Source of the DNA: Shewanella baltica
GTDB taxonomy: Bacteria > Pseudomonadota > Gammaproteobacteria > Enterobacterales > Shewanellaceae
Length of the DNA stretch: 64,000 bases
NCBI RefSeq assembly: GCF_900456975.1
Contig: NZ_UGYM01000002.1
Coordinates: 3,844,001 to 3,908,000, forward strand
Direction: 5' to 3'
The notes beneath the pieces were generated by a model. It was not told the DNA's origin. It did no database searches and worked only from the letters and a program-made list of their open reading frames with translations. Position numbers and translations under genes: made by a program. Of the stretch, positions 53,801-61,999 are shown piece after piece (the first letter of the stretch is position 1; each line of letters begins with the position of its first letter).

Positions 53801-54984
53801 AGATCTATTATGTGCTTGATATTTTTCCGACCATGAATTGTTGAGCTGAAGTCATATCTATAATTAGCTCCGAATGGAGTTTCAATAGTTATATAGCCGT
53901 TGCGTCTTATTGAATTCAATTCTGAAATAGCATTATCACAAAGATTCTTATCACTTGAAAGCGGTGAATTTTTATCATAACCCACATAGAATCCATTAGC
54001 ATCCCACCAAAGGGCCTCCGTTGTAACTACATAATTCAGGCCTCCTGGTTTCTTGTAAGATATTACTTTATCATACAATCCATTATGCTTTGTGGTGTCA
54101 ACACTCCAAGTTTTACCTGCTCCTATAATATTGTACCCATCTTGTTTATATGAAAAACTAATTACACGACCATCACTTGCAGATATATTCGTGAGATTGC
54201 CGTTCTGATAATTGTACGTAACATAGTTTCCGAAGCGATCTTCTACTTTAGTTAGAAGCATATAAACATCAACAACTTCCAATGGTGAGTCAATGTTATC
54301 AGTAAAATACTTTTCATCATTAGGATTGGAATATATAGGTTGCTTAAAATGATATTTTAAACCATCTTTCCTATCAACAATGAATCCTTGTTGATATGTA
54401 GAGTTTGAAGTTGTACATGAAACCCTATCACCACTCCGGCTTATAAACTTTAAAGATGAGTCTGTGATGGACTTTACATCTTGGCTAGCTAAATAGATCA
54501 AATCCTTTCCAGAACTCGGGAAATAGACATGCTTTCCTGAATAGTATTTCCCACCAGGGATGTGCATGGTAGATGCTGGATCGTAAAAAGAGTCCCCGGA
54601 CGTTTGAGAACATCCCCTATTATCGTACCACGCAGCTATACCGTCAAATTTAGAACGATCTATTCTAGCAGTGCTTGTAACAATGTAGGGCAAATCAAGA
54701 TAAACATATGAATGATTAAACAATGGAGGAGATGCGACACTTCTAACTTTTACGGGAAGGTTAATGTCAATATTACCCGGAAATGAAATCTGATCTAGCT
54801 CTAGATTAATACTACCAGAGTAATAATCATAACTTTCCCTTAATGTTTGACTTGAGCTTATACTTTCACTAGTACTGTATAACTTAAAAAAGTCAGGAGG
54901 GGAACCATAAGATAGGGCATCATACTGAGAGGATAGTGCAGAAAATGATGTAAAGAGGATTATTAAAGAACAAGTCCATTTCAT
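50818..54984 (-). CDS. Secreted YD-repeat (RHS) shell protein A
   Basis: 1,388 residues. Signal peptide (MKWTCSLIILFTSFSALSS). Residues ~25-600 are an N-terminal region specific to this copy. About 600-1250 carry YD repeats (SYSYNPVGWLTKIDYADP, SYDANGNLISLLAGP, YQYDARGNVINNGRYSL, YVYDGHNRRVKQTKTDG), ending at LGKQLVAEVD. The last ~110 residues form a cysteine-containing Ig-like domain (PAHLVTWSSTNASSC, TYTANGIVYQITLTCTGD) ending GGGSDM. YD repeats build the cocoon that encloses the toxic part in Rhs/Tc proteins, but the RHS core and tip are encoded separately downstream. No T6SS PAAR domain or TcB partner is seen. Confidence 0.85.
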   Translation of the reverse strand: MKWTCSLIILFTSFSALSSQYDALSYGSPPDFFKLYSTSESISSSQTLRESYDYYSGSINLELDQISFPGNIDINLPVKVRSVASPPLFNHSYVYLDLPYIVTSTARIDRSKFDGIAAWYDNRGCSQTSGDSFYDPASTMHIPGGKYYSGKHVYFPSSGKDLIYLASQDVKSITDSSLKFISRSGDRVSCTTSNSTYQQGFIVDRKDGLKYHFKQPIYSNPNDEKYFTDNIDSPLEVVDVYMLLTKVEDRFGNYVTYNYQNGNLTNISASDGRVISFSYKQDGYNIIGAGKTWSVDTTKHNGLYDKVISYKKPGGLNYVVTTEALWWDANGFYVGYDKNSPLSSDKNLCDNAISELNSIRRNGYITIETPFGANYRYDFSSTIHGRKNIKHIIDLDGLHSARLRFLTCFISNSLVKKTISYNSKSEVWNYSYSEDRGAFEGTPHRDFKELVITNPDGSREKSRFGINVQLLSEGNILQKEIFSSENTLLARYNYDYNSSIVLGNSGVYNPNSLILERAITSNKFVSNYQGDTYIEENTDISIFGDIAFSKKSNGVSSSVCYKREYLFNSAHWISSMPSKIYSSDCSSNYNIVNEYIYNSASQLSQDKLFNRLFRSYTYHVDGNLAKTTYNGSNRYEQFEDYYRGKARKITLACPTTNGCNTANGSTTNTVVALLEVNADGTTKSVTDFNGNKTSYSYNPVGWLTKIDYADPKWVDKVISYATVATADDGISGSGIAVGSLRQTISQGNFENMVYHDGLLRPVFTRTRDKADTGTISYQRNEYDHENRVTLASFPSSDPANRLGMATEYDALGRVVTQTRTSDNAITHNAYLAGNKIAVTDPMNNITTTTYLAYGEPSFDKPTLIEAPDSDDIAIEYNLFDQVTSIRQGNVTETRLYDAYQQLCKQVRPETGITAFGYNGQRQQIWRAQGANGSTTSCDAGAVPASHKILLGYDNLGQLRTENFPDSTPDKTYSYDANGNLISLLAGPVSWSYLYNSQNVIDKETLSLDGRNFVLDWEYNSLGDLSSLKYPSGAVIDFAPNALGQPTKVGSYATGVSYHPNGQIKQFTYGNGIVRKVALDTTGRIDAITDVKASSVKNSLDPSYDYNDNLARLIDWVDRNNDVDNLVYDGADRLLSADGKWGSGRYNYDGLGNVLSRSLNNSTINYKYNALNRLNNLTGAYAYAYQYDARGNVINNGRYSLAYNLGQQMTAAKGINYVYDGHNRRVKQTKTDGSHYTVYSNGGQLLHREAANGTKTDSVYLGKQLVAEVDNALAGNPPNTGGTPPTVVLKVEATLVGSDCPPKMECPAVVSSPAHLVTWSSTNASSCSGMVNKSFNGATQGIDILSGTNGRKTYTANGIVYQITLTCTGDGGQTTRQETASGVGGGSDM
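52218..52527. repeat. 310-bp block identical to cassette B
   Basis: Identical base for base to 58279-58588 when read through by eye, while both flanks differ at many third positions. It lies inside the YD-repeat coding region. Confidence 0.9.
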
Positions 54985-55216
54985 AAACTACTCCAACACA
55001 AAATTTATACTTTAATCAATGATGCCACATACTCGTTAAGAAATGATAAGACTGTCAATCATCTTATACGGTATGATACCCCATAAGTTAAAAACAAAAT
55101 TAAAAATGTTTGCTGAGCTTTCAACTGAAAAACAATAAAAAACTGATATCAATAAGGTTTATCCAAAACAGGAACCTTGCCAGTGCATAAATCGAAAGCT
55201 CATAATATTTTTACTT

Positions 55217-55489
55217 TCAAAGGGCTTTGTCACCCGCCCAGACCTCATTAGCCGATACTGGATTAAAGTTCATATTTAACAGGTTATCAGCCACTGCATC
55301 TGAGTGTTTTCGCTGCGTAGTCACCTTGTAAGCGCGTCGTTGGGTTGCTTTGAGTCGAAGGCGGTGCATAATTTTATGAACGAGATAGCGACCAACCTGG
55401 TAGCCTTCCTTGCGCAATTTTTTCACCATTGCACGATTTCCTAAGCTGCCTCGATTTTGCTTAAATAGCTGTCGAACAAGGCTACTCAA
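55217..55489 (-). pseudogene. IS3-family transposase OrfB fragment
   Basis: 90 residues of the N-terminal HTH_21 part of an IS3-family OrfB (RGSLGNRAMVKKLRKEGYQV, then KATQRRAYKVTTQRKHSDAV), cut off after VWAGD just before the first catalytic block (normally DITYL). No OrfA and no second end were found nearby. It lies between the two cassettes. Confidence 0.85.
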
Positions 55490-55520
55490 GAATTGTCATT
55501 GCTTCAGAAGTGTGACAGCT

Positions 55521-56033
55521 TCATCTTCGAACATATAAATTTTCAATGAAATCAAAAAATTCTCTATCTGACTCGGGGAAGGCATCTTTAGCTGATTGAA
55601 GACTTTTATATTCATCATCAATGAGTTCATATTGTTCATCCCCGCAAAAAAGGCACCAATAGTTTTCATTAAACCATGCACACCAACTACACGATTTATC
55701 AAAAATCAAGAATGAAATCATATCATTAACTTCTAAAAGGTTTGAAAGCAAGTCCCAGTCAAAAGGCAATGTTTTATGAAGACGAATCGTTTTACCAGTC
55801 GACTTAAAAACCCTTTCAAAATCCTCCATCACAATCAATTCATTGTCGCCATTAGCAGAAGCAACTCTAAGGATAGTTTTTAAAAAATCATCATATGTCA
55901 ACCAATGCTCATCTATCCGCTTATTTATCAAACCATTGACATTTTCTTTTGAAATGACAATGGGGAAATTATCAGGATTAAAAAGCTCGCTATACAACCT
56001 TTCAGTGTAATTGTTCATTTGAGCTAAATTCAT
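55521..56033 (-). CDS. Putative immunity protein of cassette B, soluble
   Basis: 170 residues, acidic, no signal peptide or membrane helix, with CxxC-type pairs (CSWCAWF, CLFCGDEQYE). Not recognised. It starts one base after the stop of the RHS-core protein B (TAGTATG), so it is translationally coupled. It is unrelated to the cassette A counterpart, as expected if each protects against a different toxin tip. A soluble product fits a tip acting in the cytoplasm. Function inferred from position only. Confidence 0.55.
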   Translation of the reverse strand: MNLAQMNNYTERLYSELFNPDNFPIVISKENVNGLINKRIDEHWLTYDDFLKTILRVASANGDNELIVMEDFERVFKSTGKTIRLHKTLPFDWDLLSNLLEVNDMISFLIFDKSCSWCAWFNENYWCLFCGDEQYELIDDEYKSLQSAKDAFPESDREFFDFIENLYVRR

Positions 56034-56034
56034 A

Positions 56035-56856
56035 CTATTTATCCTCGGGGTAACGTATTTTTACATCAGCTTTACCCGATGGCCTATCAATTTGCAATGT
56101 GGGAGTACCTTTAGGATAAGAGTCTCCACCACTACTTGGATGAATATTAACCTTCGAGCCATCCTCCAATGTTCCACCCTGTGAGCTACCATTTTTAGAC
56201 GACCATTCAGTGCCTTCTACTACACCTAATGAGTCGAGATCTGCTTTTGAGCCTTCTTTACCACCGGCACCTTCTAATTGCCCTTTCTTTCCAGCTTCAC
56301 CAGCTGCTGGTTCTTTACCCTCTTTTACACCATTAATTCTATCATCCACTGACTTATTACCACTCTCACTTACCGCAATAATAGTCTGCTCAATGCCCGC
56401 TCCCGTTCCGATAACTCCAGCAGTGACAAGAGCTGCTTTCCCTAGCTCTTCAAGACCAAATATAAGTGGTATTGCCCATTTACCATCGGGATCCACATAC
56501 TTATACGGATTATTATTGGCATAAGCATACCGATTAAAACTATGTAGATCACGAAACCCAACCGGATCATTCGAGTAGAACCGCCCTATAAGTGGATCAT
56601 AGTAGCGTGCCTGCATATAGGTCAGGCCCAAGTCTTTATCTTGCAGATGTCCAGTATACCCAATGCCTTCTTTATCACCGCCCAGACGCTTACCAAAAGG
56701 TTCATAGTGGCTGCGACTGATAATATTGCCCGAGGCATCGGATTCTGCGACCACAGAACCCAGCATATCCGTGTGCTGGTAACGTACTGTAGCAGCTTGA
56801 ATTGAACCACTGATAAAAAGTAATGATAAAAAGCTTATAAGCGCCCATATTCTCAT
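56035..56856 (-). CDS. Secreted RHS-core protein B with hydrophilic variable tip
   Basis: 273 residues from an ATG with AAAGGA six bases upstream. Signal peptide at 1-21 (ALISFLSLLFISGSIQA). The RHS core (~22-120) is nearly identical to copy A up to KYVDPDG. The tip then differs completely: a short hydrophobic stretch, a Gly/Lys/Glu-rich linker (KEGKEPAAGEAGKKG), and a ~60-residue end domain (GTLEDGSKVNIHPSSG, TPTLQIDRPSGKADVKIRY) that resembles, from memory, small C-terminal toxin domains of polymorphic toxins, possibly nucleases. The domain name is not certain. Same 23-bp spacing to the shell gene as in cassette A. Confidence 0.8.
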   Translation of the reverse strand: MRIWALISFLSLLFISGSIQAATVRYQHTDMLGSVVAESDASGNIISRSHYEPFGKRLGGDKEGIGYTGHLQDKDLGLTYMQARYYDPLIGRFYSNDPVGFRDLHSFNRYAYANNNPYKYVDPDGKWAIPLIFGLEELGKAALVTAGVIGTGAGIEQTIIAVSESGNKSVDDRINGVKEGKEPAAGEAGKKGQLEGAGGKEGSKADLDSLGVVEGTEWSSKNGSSQGGTLEDGSKVNIHPSSGGDSYPKGTPTLQIDRPSGKADVKIRYPEDK

Positions 56857-56879
56857 GAGTAATCCTTTATTTCTATTCA

Positions 56880-57140
56880 TCACATCTCACTCCCACCACC
56901 AGCTCCACTTGCCGTTGTTTGTACCGTCGTTTGACCTCCATCTCCAGTGCATGTCAATGTGATTTGATAGACAATACCATTGGCTGTATAAGTTTTACGA
57001 CCTCCAATTCCCGAAATTAAATTACTGCTTTGAGATATCCCATTTAAACTTTTATTAACTACACCCGTGCAAGAAGTTGCATTTGTGCTGCGCCACGATA
57101 CTAAGTGGGCTGGCGAATTCACAACGTGAATACAATCCAT
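56880..57140 (-). pseudogene. Out-of-frame C-terminal Ig-like domain of shell protein B
   Basis: Encodes PAHLVSWRSTNATSC through TYTANGIVYQITLTC to GGGSEM, the same C-terminal domain as in shell protein A, but in a different frame from the rest of shell B. The join lies in a run of seven G (57154-57160). With one more G, or two fewer, the frames would be continuous. The stop codon is 23 bp before the RHS-core gene B, as in A. Confidence 0.8.
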
Positions 57141-60100
57141 TTTTGGAGGACAACCCCCCCTATCAAAGTTGGTTCCACTGTTAGTGTGACTGTAGGTGGG
57201 ATACCACCGACGCCAGGTGGGTTTCCTGCAAGGGCATTATCAACCTCAGCAACTAACTGTTTCCCAAGATATACACTATCTGTTTTCGTCCCATTTGCAG
57301 CCTCACGATACAACAACTGACCTGCCTGGCTGTAAACAGAATAGTGAGAACCATCTGCTTTAGTTTGTTTAACTCTTCGATTATGACCGTCATAGACATA
57401 GCTAATCCCTTTAGCTGAGGTCATTTGTTGGCCTAAGTTATAGGCAAGGCTATAGCGTCCGTTATTGGTCACATTACCGCGAGTATCGTATTGGTAACCA
57501 TAGGCATAGGCACCCGTTAGATTGTTTAAGCGGTTAAGTGAATTGTAATTGTAGGTAATGGTTGAGTTATTCAGACTGCGGCTAAGCACATTACCCAGAC
57601 CATCATAGTTATATCGACCGCTCCCCCACTTGCCATCAGCAGATTTCAGCCTATCGACTCCGTCATAAGTGAGATTATCTACATCATTGTTGCGGTCCAC
57701 CCAATCGATTAGACGGGCTAGATTGTCGTTATAGTCATAACTTGGGTCGAGACTATTTTTGACTGAGCCTGCTTTGATATCTGTAAGTGCATCAATACGG
57801 CCTGTCGTGTCTAACGCAACATTTCTGATAATCCCATTACCATACGTGAATTGCTTAATTTGACCGTTAGGGTGATAACTTACGTTAGTTGCATAACGAC
57901 CTGCCTTAGTGGGCTGACCTAACGCATTTGGCGCGAAGTCAACAACAGCGCCAGAAGGGTACTTAAGAGTACTTAATGCGCCAAGATTATTGTATTCCCA
58001 ATCTAATACAAAATTACGCCCATCAAGTGATAAGGTTTCCTTCTCTAAGCCGCTCTGACTATTGTACAGATAACTCCAATTCGCGGGTCCTGCAAGCAGA
58101 GACAACAAATTGCCATTAGCGTCATAACTGTATGCTTTATCTGGCGTGCTATCAGGGAAGTTCTCGGTACGAAGCTGCCCTAGATTGTCATATCCTAACA
58201 ATATTTTGTGACTGGCAGGTACTGCGCCTACATCACAGCTTGTAGTGGAACCACTGGTGCCCTGAGCACGCCATATTGGTTGACGTTGACCATTATAGCC
58301 AAATGCAGTAATCCCCGTTTCAGGGCGTACCTGTTTACACAATTGTTGATAGGCATCATAGAGACGCGTTTCAGTGACATTACCTTGACGAATACTGGTG
58401 ACTTGGTCAAAAAGGTTATACTCAATCGCAATGTCATCACTATCAGGTGCTTCAATTAACGTCGGCTTGTCAAAGGAAGGCTCCCCATAAGCAAGATAAG
58501 TTGTAGTGGTGATATTGTTCATCGGATCAGTCACTGCAATCTTGTTACCGGCAAGATAAGCGTTGTGAGTGATGGCATTGTCGCTGGTTCGAGTCTGCGT
58601 AACAACGCGCCCCAGCGCATCATACTCTGTCTCCATACCAATACGATTACTGGCATCAGCACTCGGAAAGCTTGATAACGTCGGACGATTTTCATGGTCA
58701 TAGGCCATGGTTTGATATCGAATTGTCGATGTATTAGCCGCATCACGCTCACGGCTGAAGATAGGTCGCAACAGGGCATCATGATAGACACGCTTTTCGT
58801 AATTTCCCTGCGAAATAGTTTGGCGTAAACTCCCAACTGCAATGCCACTGCCACTAATACCGTCATCGTTCGTGCTGACAGTAGCATAGCTAATGACCTT
58901 ATCTGCCCATTTAGGGTCTGCATAATCAATCTTTGTTAACCAACCGATGGGGTTATAAGAGTACGACGTTTTATTGCCATTAAAATCCGTGACACTTTTA
59001 GTTGTGCCATCTGAATTTATTTCCAGTAAAGCAACGATAGTATTTGACGTGCTACCATTCGCGGTATTGCAGCCATTAGTCGTTGCACAAGGAAGGGTTA
59101 TCTTACGAGCTTTACCACGATAATAATTCTCGAATTTTTCGTACCGATTAGAATCGTTATAAATCGTCTGATATATACTCCCATCCGGATGATAGCTAAA
59201 TGTTTTGATTACATTCCCAAATAGTTTTTCTTGGTAAGGTAGTTGATTATTATCATAAACCACTTCCTTATATGGAGTGGCAAATGTTTGGTTTATTGAA
59301 GTGTAAGTTTTAGTGGGCGTGTTTAGCACCCAGTTATTAGTATCGTTTTGATATTCATTTTTTACATATTTAACAATATTATCATTACGACTTTCGACTA
59401 GAGTAGGCTTATCAAATTCGTTGAATGTTATGTTTTTAATTGAATGTAGGGTAACATTTCCTGAGTGGTATAGTTCATTGGTAACTTCTGAAGTACGAGT
59501 GGCATAGCCACTAAATGTATCGTCACTAACGAAACTAGCGCCTCTTCTTTCGCTTGGCAAATAATATTTTGACTCTCTCATCAATAATTCACCAGCGCTA
59601 CTGTTATAATGGTAAATATATAGCAGCTTATTTTCCGTCCAGCCAAAACGCGAACTAAAGAGATATGATTTTTTGCTACCATCTGGAGATGAAACTTCAG
59701 TAGATTTTAAATCTCCGATACCAAGCGAGTAAGGTATATCTGTTAACCCGAGTTTGCTAAAATATTTATCAATATCGATATCATGCAAACTTGATTCTCC
59801 AGCAAGATAGCCTACTCTACCATAATATTTATAGTTCCATGTTTTAGGTTTTTTACCTGGAGCAGTTATTACTTTTTTGGATATGGAAAATGTAGAAGGA
59901 CAAGTTGAATAAGCATCCCATTGCATACCTTCTAATTGACTACTATTTGTTGGCGGTTGTACCCATGGTTCTGGGCCAATTCGTTGATTAGGTACCGATG
60001 AGCGCTTGTGTTGCATCTCGGAATAGTAGAAATGACCGACAGTACCTTCTGGATGCGTCATTGCTATAATCTCACCATTCCCCAACCCAATCATATCACA

Positions 60101-61339
60101 GGCATCAAACTGAGGATCAAAACTTCTAGCATGTGACCCATATATTCCATTTAATGCATACTGGCTAAAGACCCAAGCTTTACCATCTGGTCTAGTAACC
60201 CGAGATAGGCCCCAAATTTTTCCATAATCAATGTGTGTACCTAAATCATTATAAGTATACTCCCACTTAGTTCCACTTTCTGCCGTAGTTGATGTAGAGT
60301 GAGAGTAGATGGTGGAGATCAAGTTTTGAATATTATATTTAAAAGTAAGTTTTCTCCCATCATTAGAAGTTATATTCTCTACTCTAGAACCTGCACCATA
60401 TGTAAATGCTATATAGTTACCATGTCGATCTTCAACCTTCGAAGGCAACATAAAAGTGTTGTAAATAAAATAGTTTTTAGTCCGATTAGTAGAGCCTATG
60501 GTTGTTGCTAATTTAAGTTTAATTTTTTTCCCTTTAATGAGCTTTAATTGTGAAAAAGTGTATTTAGTCCCATCTGGAGTAGTAACCAAAAATGCTTCTT
60601 TATTATTTACAAATGTACATGTTATCCTCCAGTTATCCGCCGTCTTTTTTATTCGAACACCATTCGTTTCAGTTTGAATTATTTTACCGCTTCCATAGCC
60701 CGGAATGTAAATGTTGTCACCATTCCAAAAGCTCTGCCCTTTTTCTGGACTTAGCTTTGTATTATCTACTGCTGGAGAATAATTGCCTCGATCAAACAAT
60801 GCTCCACTACAAGGAGCTCCTGAAGCCCAAATACCTTTAAAAAGAGGGGTGGGACTATTCGCATCAGCCAATAAATTAGTCCGAATATGGGGTATATCAA
60901 GTCCCCAAGTTCCAAAGTCTCGAGTGTTACTCTCTATACCTTCCAATCCTATGAATTTTCTCATAACGCTAATCGGTAACGAGGAGTTTCCAGGAATGTT
61001 AATATCATTCTGGATAAAAGTAATTGCCCCACTTTCTAAACTAATATTTTCGCCGAATAGTTCATGCGTAAAAGGTGTAGGAGTATAATCAAGGGTAAAT
61101 TGTTCTTGGAAATTAGTACCTATAGGATAGATTTCACCACCACCTACATCCCCTATACCACCGTCATCAGGAGGGGCGATTGACATAGTTGTTGATTGAG
61201 ACTTAAGTACACTTTGCATGTCATAAAATGCGATACTCTCACTTAAATCAAACGACTCAGAGAATGAATAAGCATGTTGTGAATTGAAAAAAAGCATCAA
61301 TACTAACAATTGAGTGCGTTTCGATTTTCCAAAATCCAT
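57119..61339 (-). CDS. Secreted YD-repeat (RHS) shell protein B
   Basis: 1,406 residues from the ATG at 61339, which follows AAGGA and starts the signal peptide (MDFGKSKRTQLLVLMLFFNS); a longer frame upstream is not needed. The N-terminal ~620 residues are largely unlike copy A (VISVMRKFIGLEG-type region with DYTPTPFTHELFGENISLES). YD repeats from ~660 are about 85-95% identical to copy A and include a 310-bp identical block. The frame ends early (GGVVLQKWIVFTL) because of a shift at a G7 run; without it the protein would continue for ~90 residues like copy A. The shift may be a sequencing error, phase variation or a true truncation. Confidence 0.82.
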   Translation of the reverse strand: MDFGKSKRTQLLVLMLFFNSQHAYSFSESFDLSESIAFYDMQSVLKSQSTTMSIAPPDDGGIGDVGGGEIYPIGTNFQEQFTLDYTPTPFTHELFGENISLESGAITFIQNDINIPGNSSLPISVMRKFIGLEGIESNTRDFGTWGLDIPHIRTNLLADANSPTPLFKGIWASGAPCSGALFDRGNYSPAVDNTKLSPEKGQSFWNGDNIYIPGYGSGKIIQTETNGVRIKKTADNWRITCTFVNNKEAFLVTTPDGTKYTFSQLKLIKGKKIKLKLATTIGSTNRTKNYFIYNTFMLPSKVEDRHGNYIAFTYGAGSRVENITSNDGRKLTFKYNIQNLISTIYSHSTSTTAESGTKWEYTYNDLGTHIDYGKIWGLSRVTRPDGKAWVFSQYALNGIYGSHARSFDPQFDACDMIGLGNGEIIAMTHPEGTVGHFYYSEMQHKRSSVPNQRIGPEPWVQPPTNSSQLEGMQWDAYSTCPSTFSISKKVITAPGKKPKTWNYKYYGRVGYLAGESSLHDIDIDKYFSKLGLTDIPYSLGIGDLKSTEVSSPDGSKKSYLFSSRFGWTENKLLYIYHYNSSAGELLMRESKYYLPSERRGASFVSDDTFSGYATRTSEVTNELYHSGNVTLHSIKNITFNEFDKPTLVESRNDNIVKYVKNEYQNDTNNWVLNTPTKTYTSINQTFATPYKEVVYDNNQLPYQEKLFGNVIKTFSYHPDGSIYQTIYNDSNRYEKFENYYRGKARKITLPCATTNGCNTANGSTSNTIVALLEINSDGTTKSVTDFNGNKTSYSYNPIGWLTKIDYADPKWADKVISYATVSTNDDGISGSGIAVGSLRQTISQGNYEKRVYHDALLRPIFSRERDAANTSTIRYQTMAYDHENRPTLSSFPSADASNRIGMETEYDALGRVVTQTRTSDNAITHNAYLAGNKIAVTDPMNNITTTTYLAYGEPSFDKPTLIEAPDSDDIAIEYNLFDQVTSIRQGNVTETRLYDAYQQLCKQVRPETGITAFGYNGQRQPIWRAQGTSGSTTSCDVGAVPASHKILLGYDNLGQLRTENFPDSTPDKAYSYDANGNLLSLLAGPANWSYLYNSQSGLEKETLSLDGRNFVLDWEYNNLGALSTLKYPSGAVVDFAPNALGQPTKAGRYATNVSYHPNGQIKQFTYGNGIIRNVALDTTGRIDALTDIKAGSVKNSLDPSYDYNDNLARLIDWVDRNNDVDNLTYDGVDRLKSADGKWGSGRYNYDGLGNVLSRSLNNSTITYNYNSLNRLNNLTGAYAYGYQYDTRGNVTNNGRYSLAYNLGQQMTSAKGISYVYDGHNRRVKQTKADGSHYSVYSQAGQLLYREAANGTKTDSVYLGKQLVAEVDNALAGNPPGVGGIPPTVTLTVEPTLIGGVVLQKWIVFTL
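57154..57160 (-). repeat. Homopolymer G7 at the frame break of shell B
   Basis: Seven C on the plus strand. The matching place in copy A has a non-repetitive sequence encoding GSDCPPK. Confidence 0.85.
58279..58588. repeat. 310-bp block identical to cassette A
   Basis: Partner of 52218-52527; offset 6,061 bp, same orientation. Confidence 0.9.
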
Positions 61340-61372
61340 TTTAAAATTCCTTTTATACCGTAATGTCGGCAA

Positions 61373-61999
61373 TAAATAAAATCGTTTTATAGAAATAAAA
61401 AAACAAAAATATTACTTAAGAGACGATTTACAACATAATACAAACAATTATGTTTAGTCAATGCATAAAGTAATCTCTGGTTGTGATGATCAGACGCTCT
61501 CCTAAAAAGAAGATAAGTTGACCGCGATGGTTACTTGATTGAGGAGGATGTTTTCTGGTGTGAATATTTCGCCGATAGCCTTGTTGAGTGAGTTGCTGTA
61601 GATGTCATCTAGGGCATTGTTGGCGGTGATATACGGGGTGTACTCTTTACCTTCTCCCAATGACAGTTGCCACCTTGCTGTATTTATAGTGGCCTACGAC
61701 AATTGGCCAGCTTGAATGAAGCTATACGAATTTCAGTGTCAGTAATTATTTGAATTCTAGGATTTGCACTTTAATTATCATTAAAGTGCAGTTTTAGCGA
61801 GTTTTAACGCTCAATCGATGAGCTTTGAAAGATATCGTGACAAACTAGTGCGAACTCAGTTTATGCAGCAGATTAGGCATAAATAGTCATTTATCTTCAT
61901 TCTTATACTCAAAGCTCTAAGGCTGAACATCAAAGGTAATGCATGGCTCGATTTAAAAAAAGTGGGGAATAATGTAACTAAGATTTTTTACTAAAGCCT
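61373..61999. other. Non-coding, remnant-rich region upstream of cassette B
   Basis: The first ~150 bp are AT-rich and probably hold the cassette B promoter. At 61531-61686 lies a decayed gene fragment (separate entry). Beyond it, TGGCC motifs near 61690-61712 recall the repeat unit at 49202-49367. I see no intact gene up to 62000. Confidence 0.5.
61531..61686 (-). pseudogene. Inverted 3' fragment of the 46191 membrane gene
   Basis: The reverse complement matches about 47336-47486, the last ~50 codons of the gene at 46191, with only a few mismatches. Homology stops just before the stop codon. It is in the opposite orientation and ~14 kb away. Confidence 0.85.

Noticed and set aside
50818..54984. 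Tc toxin or type VI effector assignment for the YD proteins
   Set aside because: No TcA/TcB partners, PAAR or VgrG found, and each protein has a Sec signal peptide, which argues against T6SS delivery.
55496..55702. 68-codon frame beside the IS3 fragment
   Set aside because: It overlaps the better-supported 170-residue gene in another frame.
50818..61339. Possible CRISPR array or tandem DNA repeats in the YD region
   Set aside because: The periodicity is that of protein YD repeats, with variable spacing and no short identical direct repeats; no cas genes anywhere in the window.
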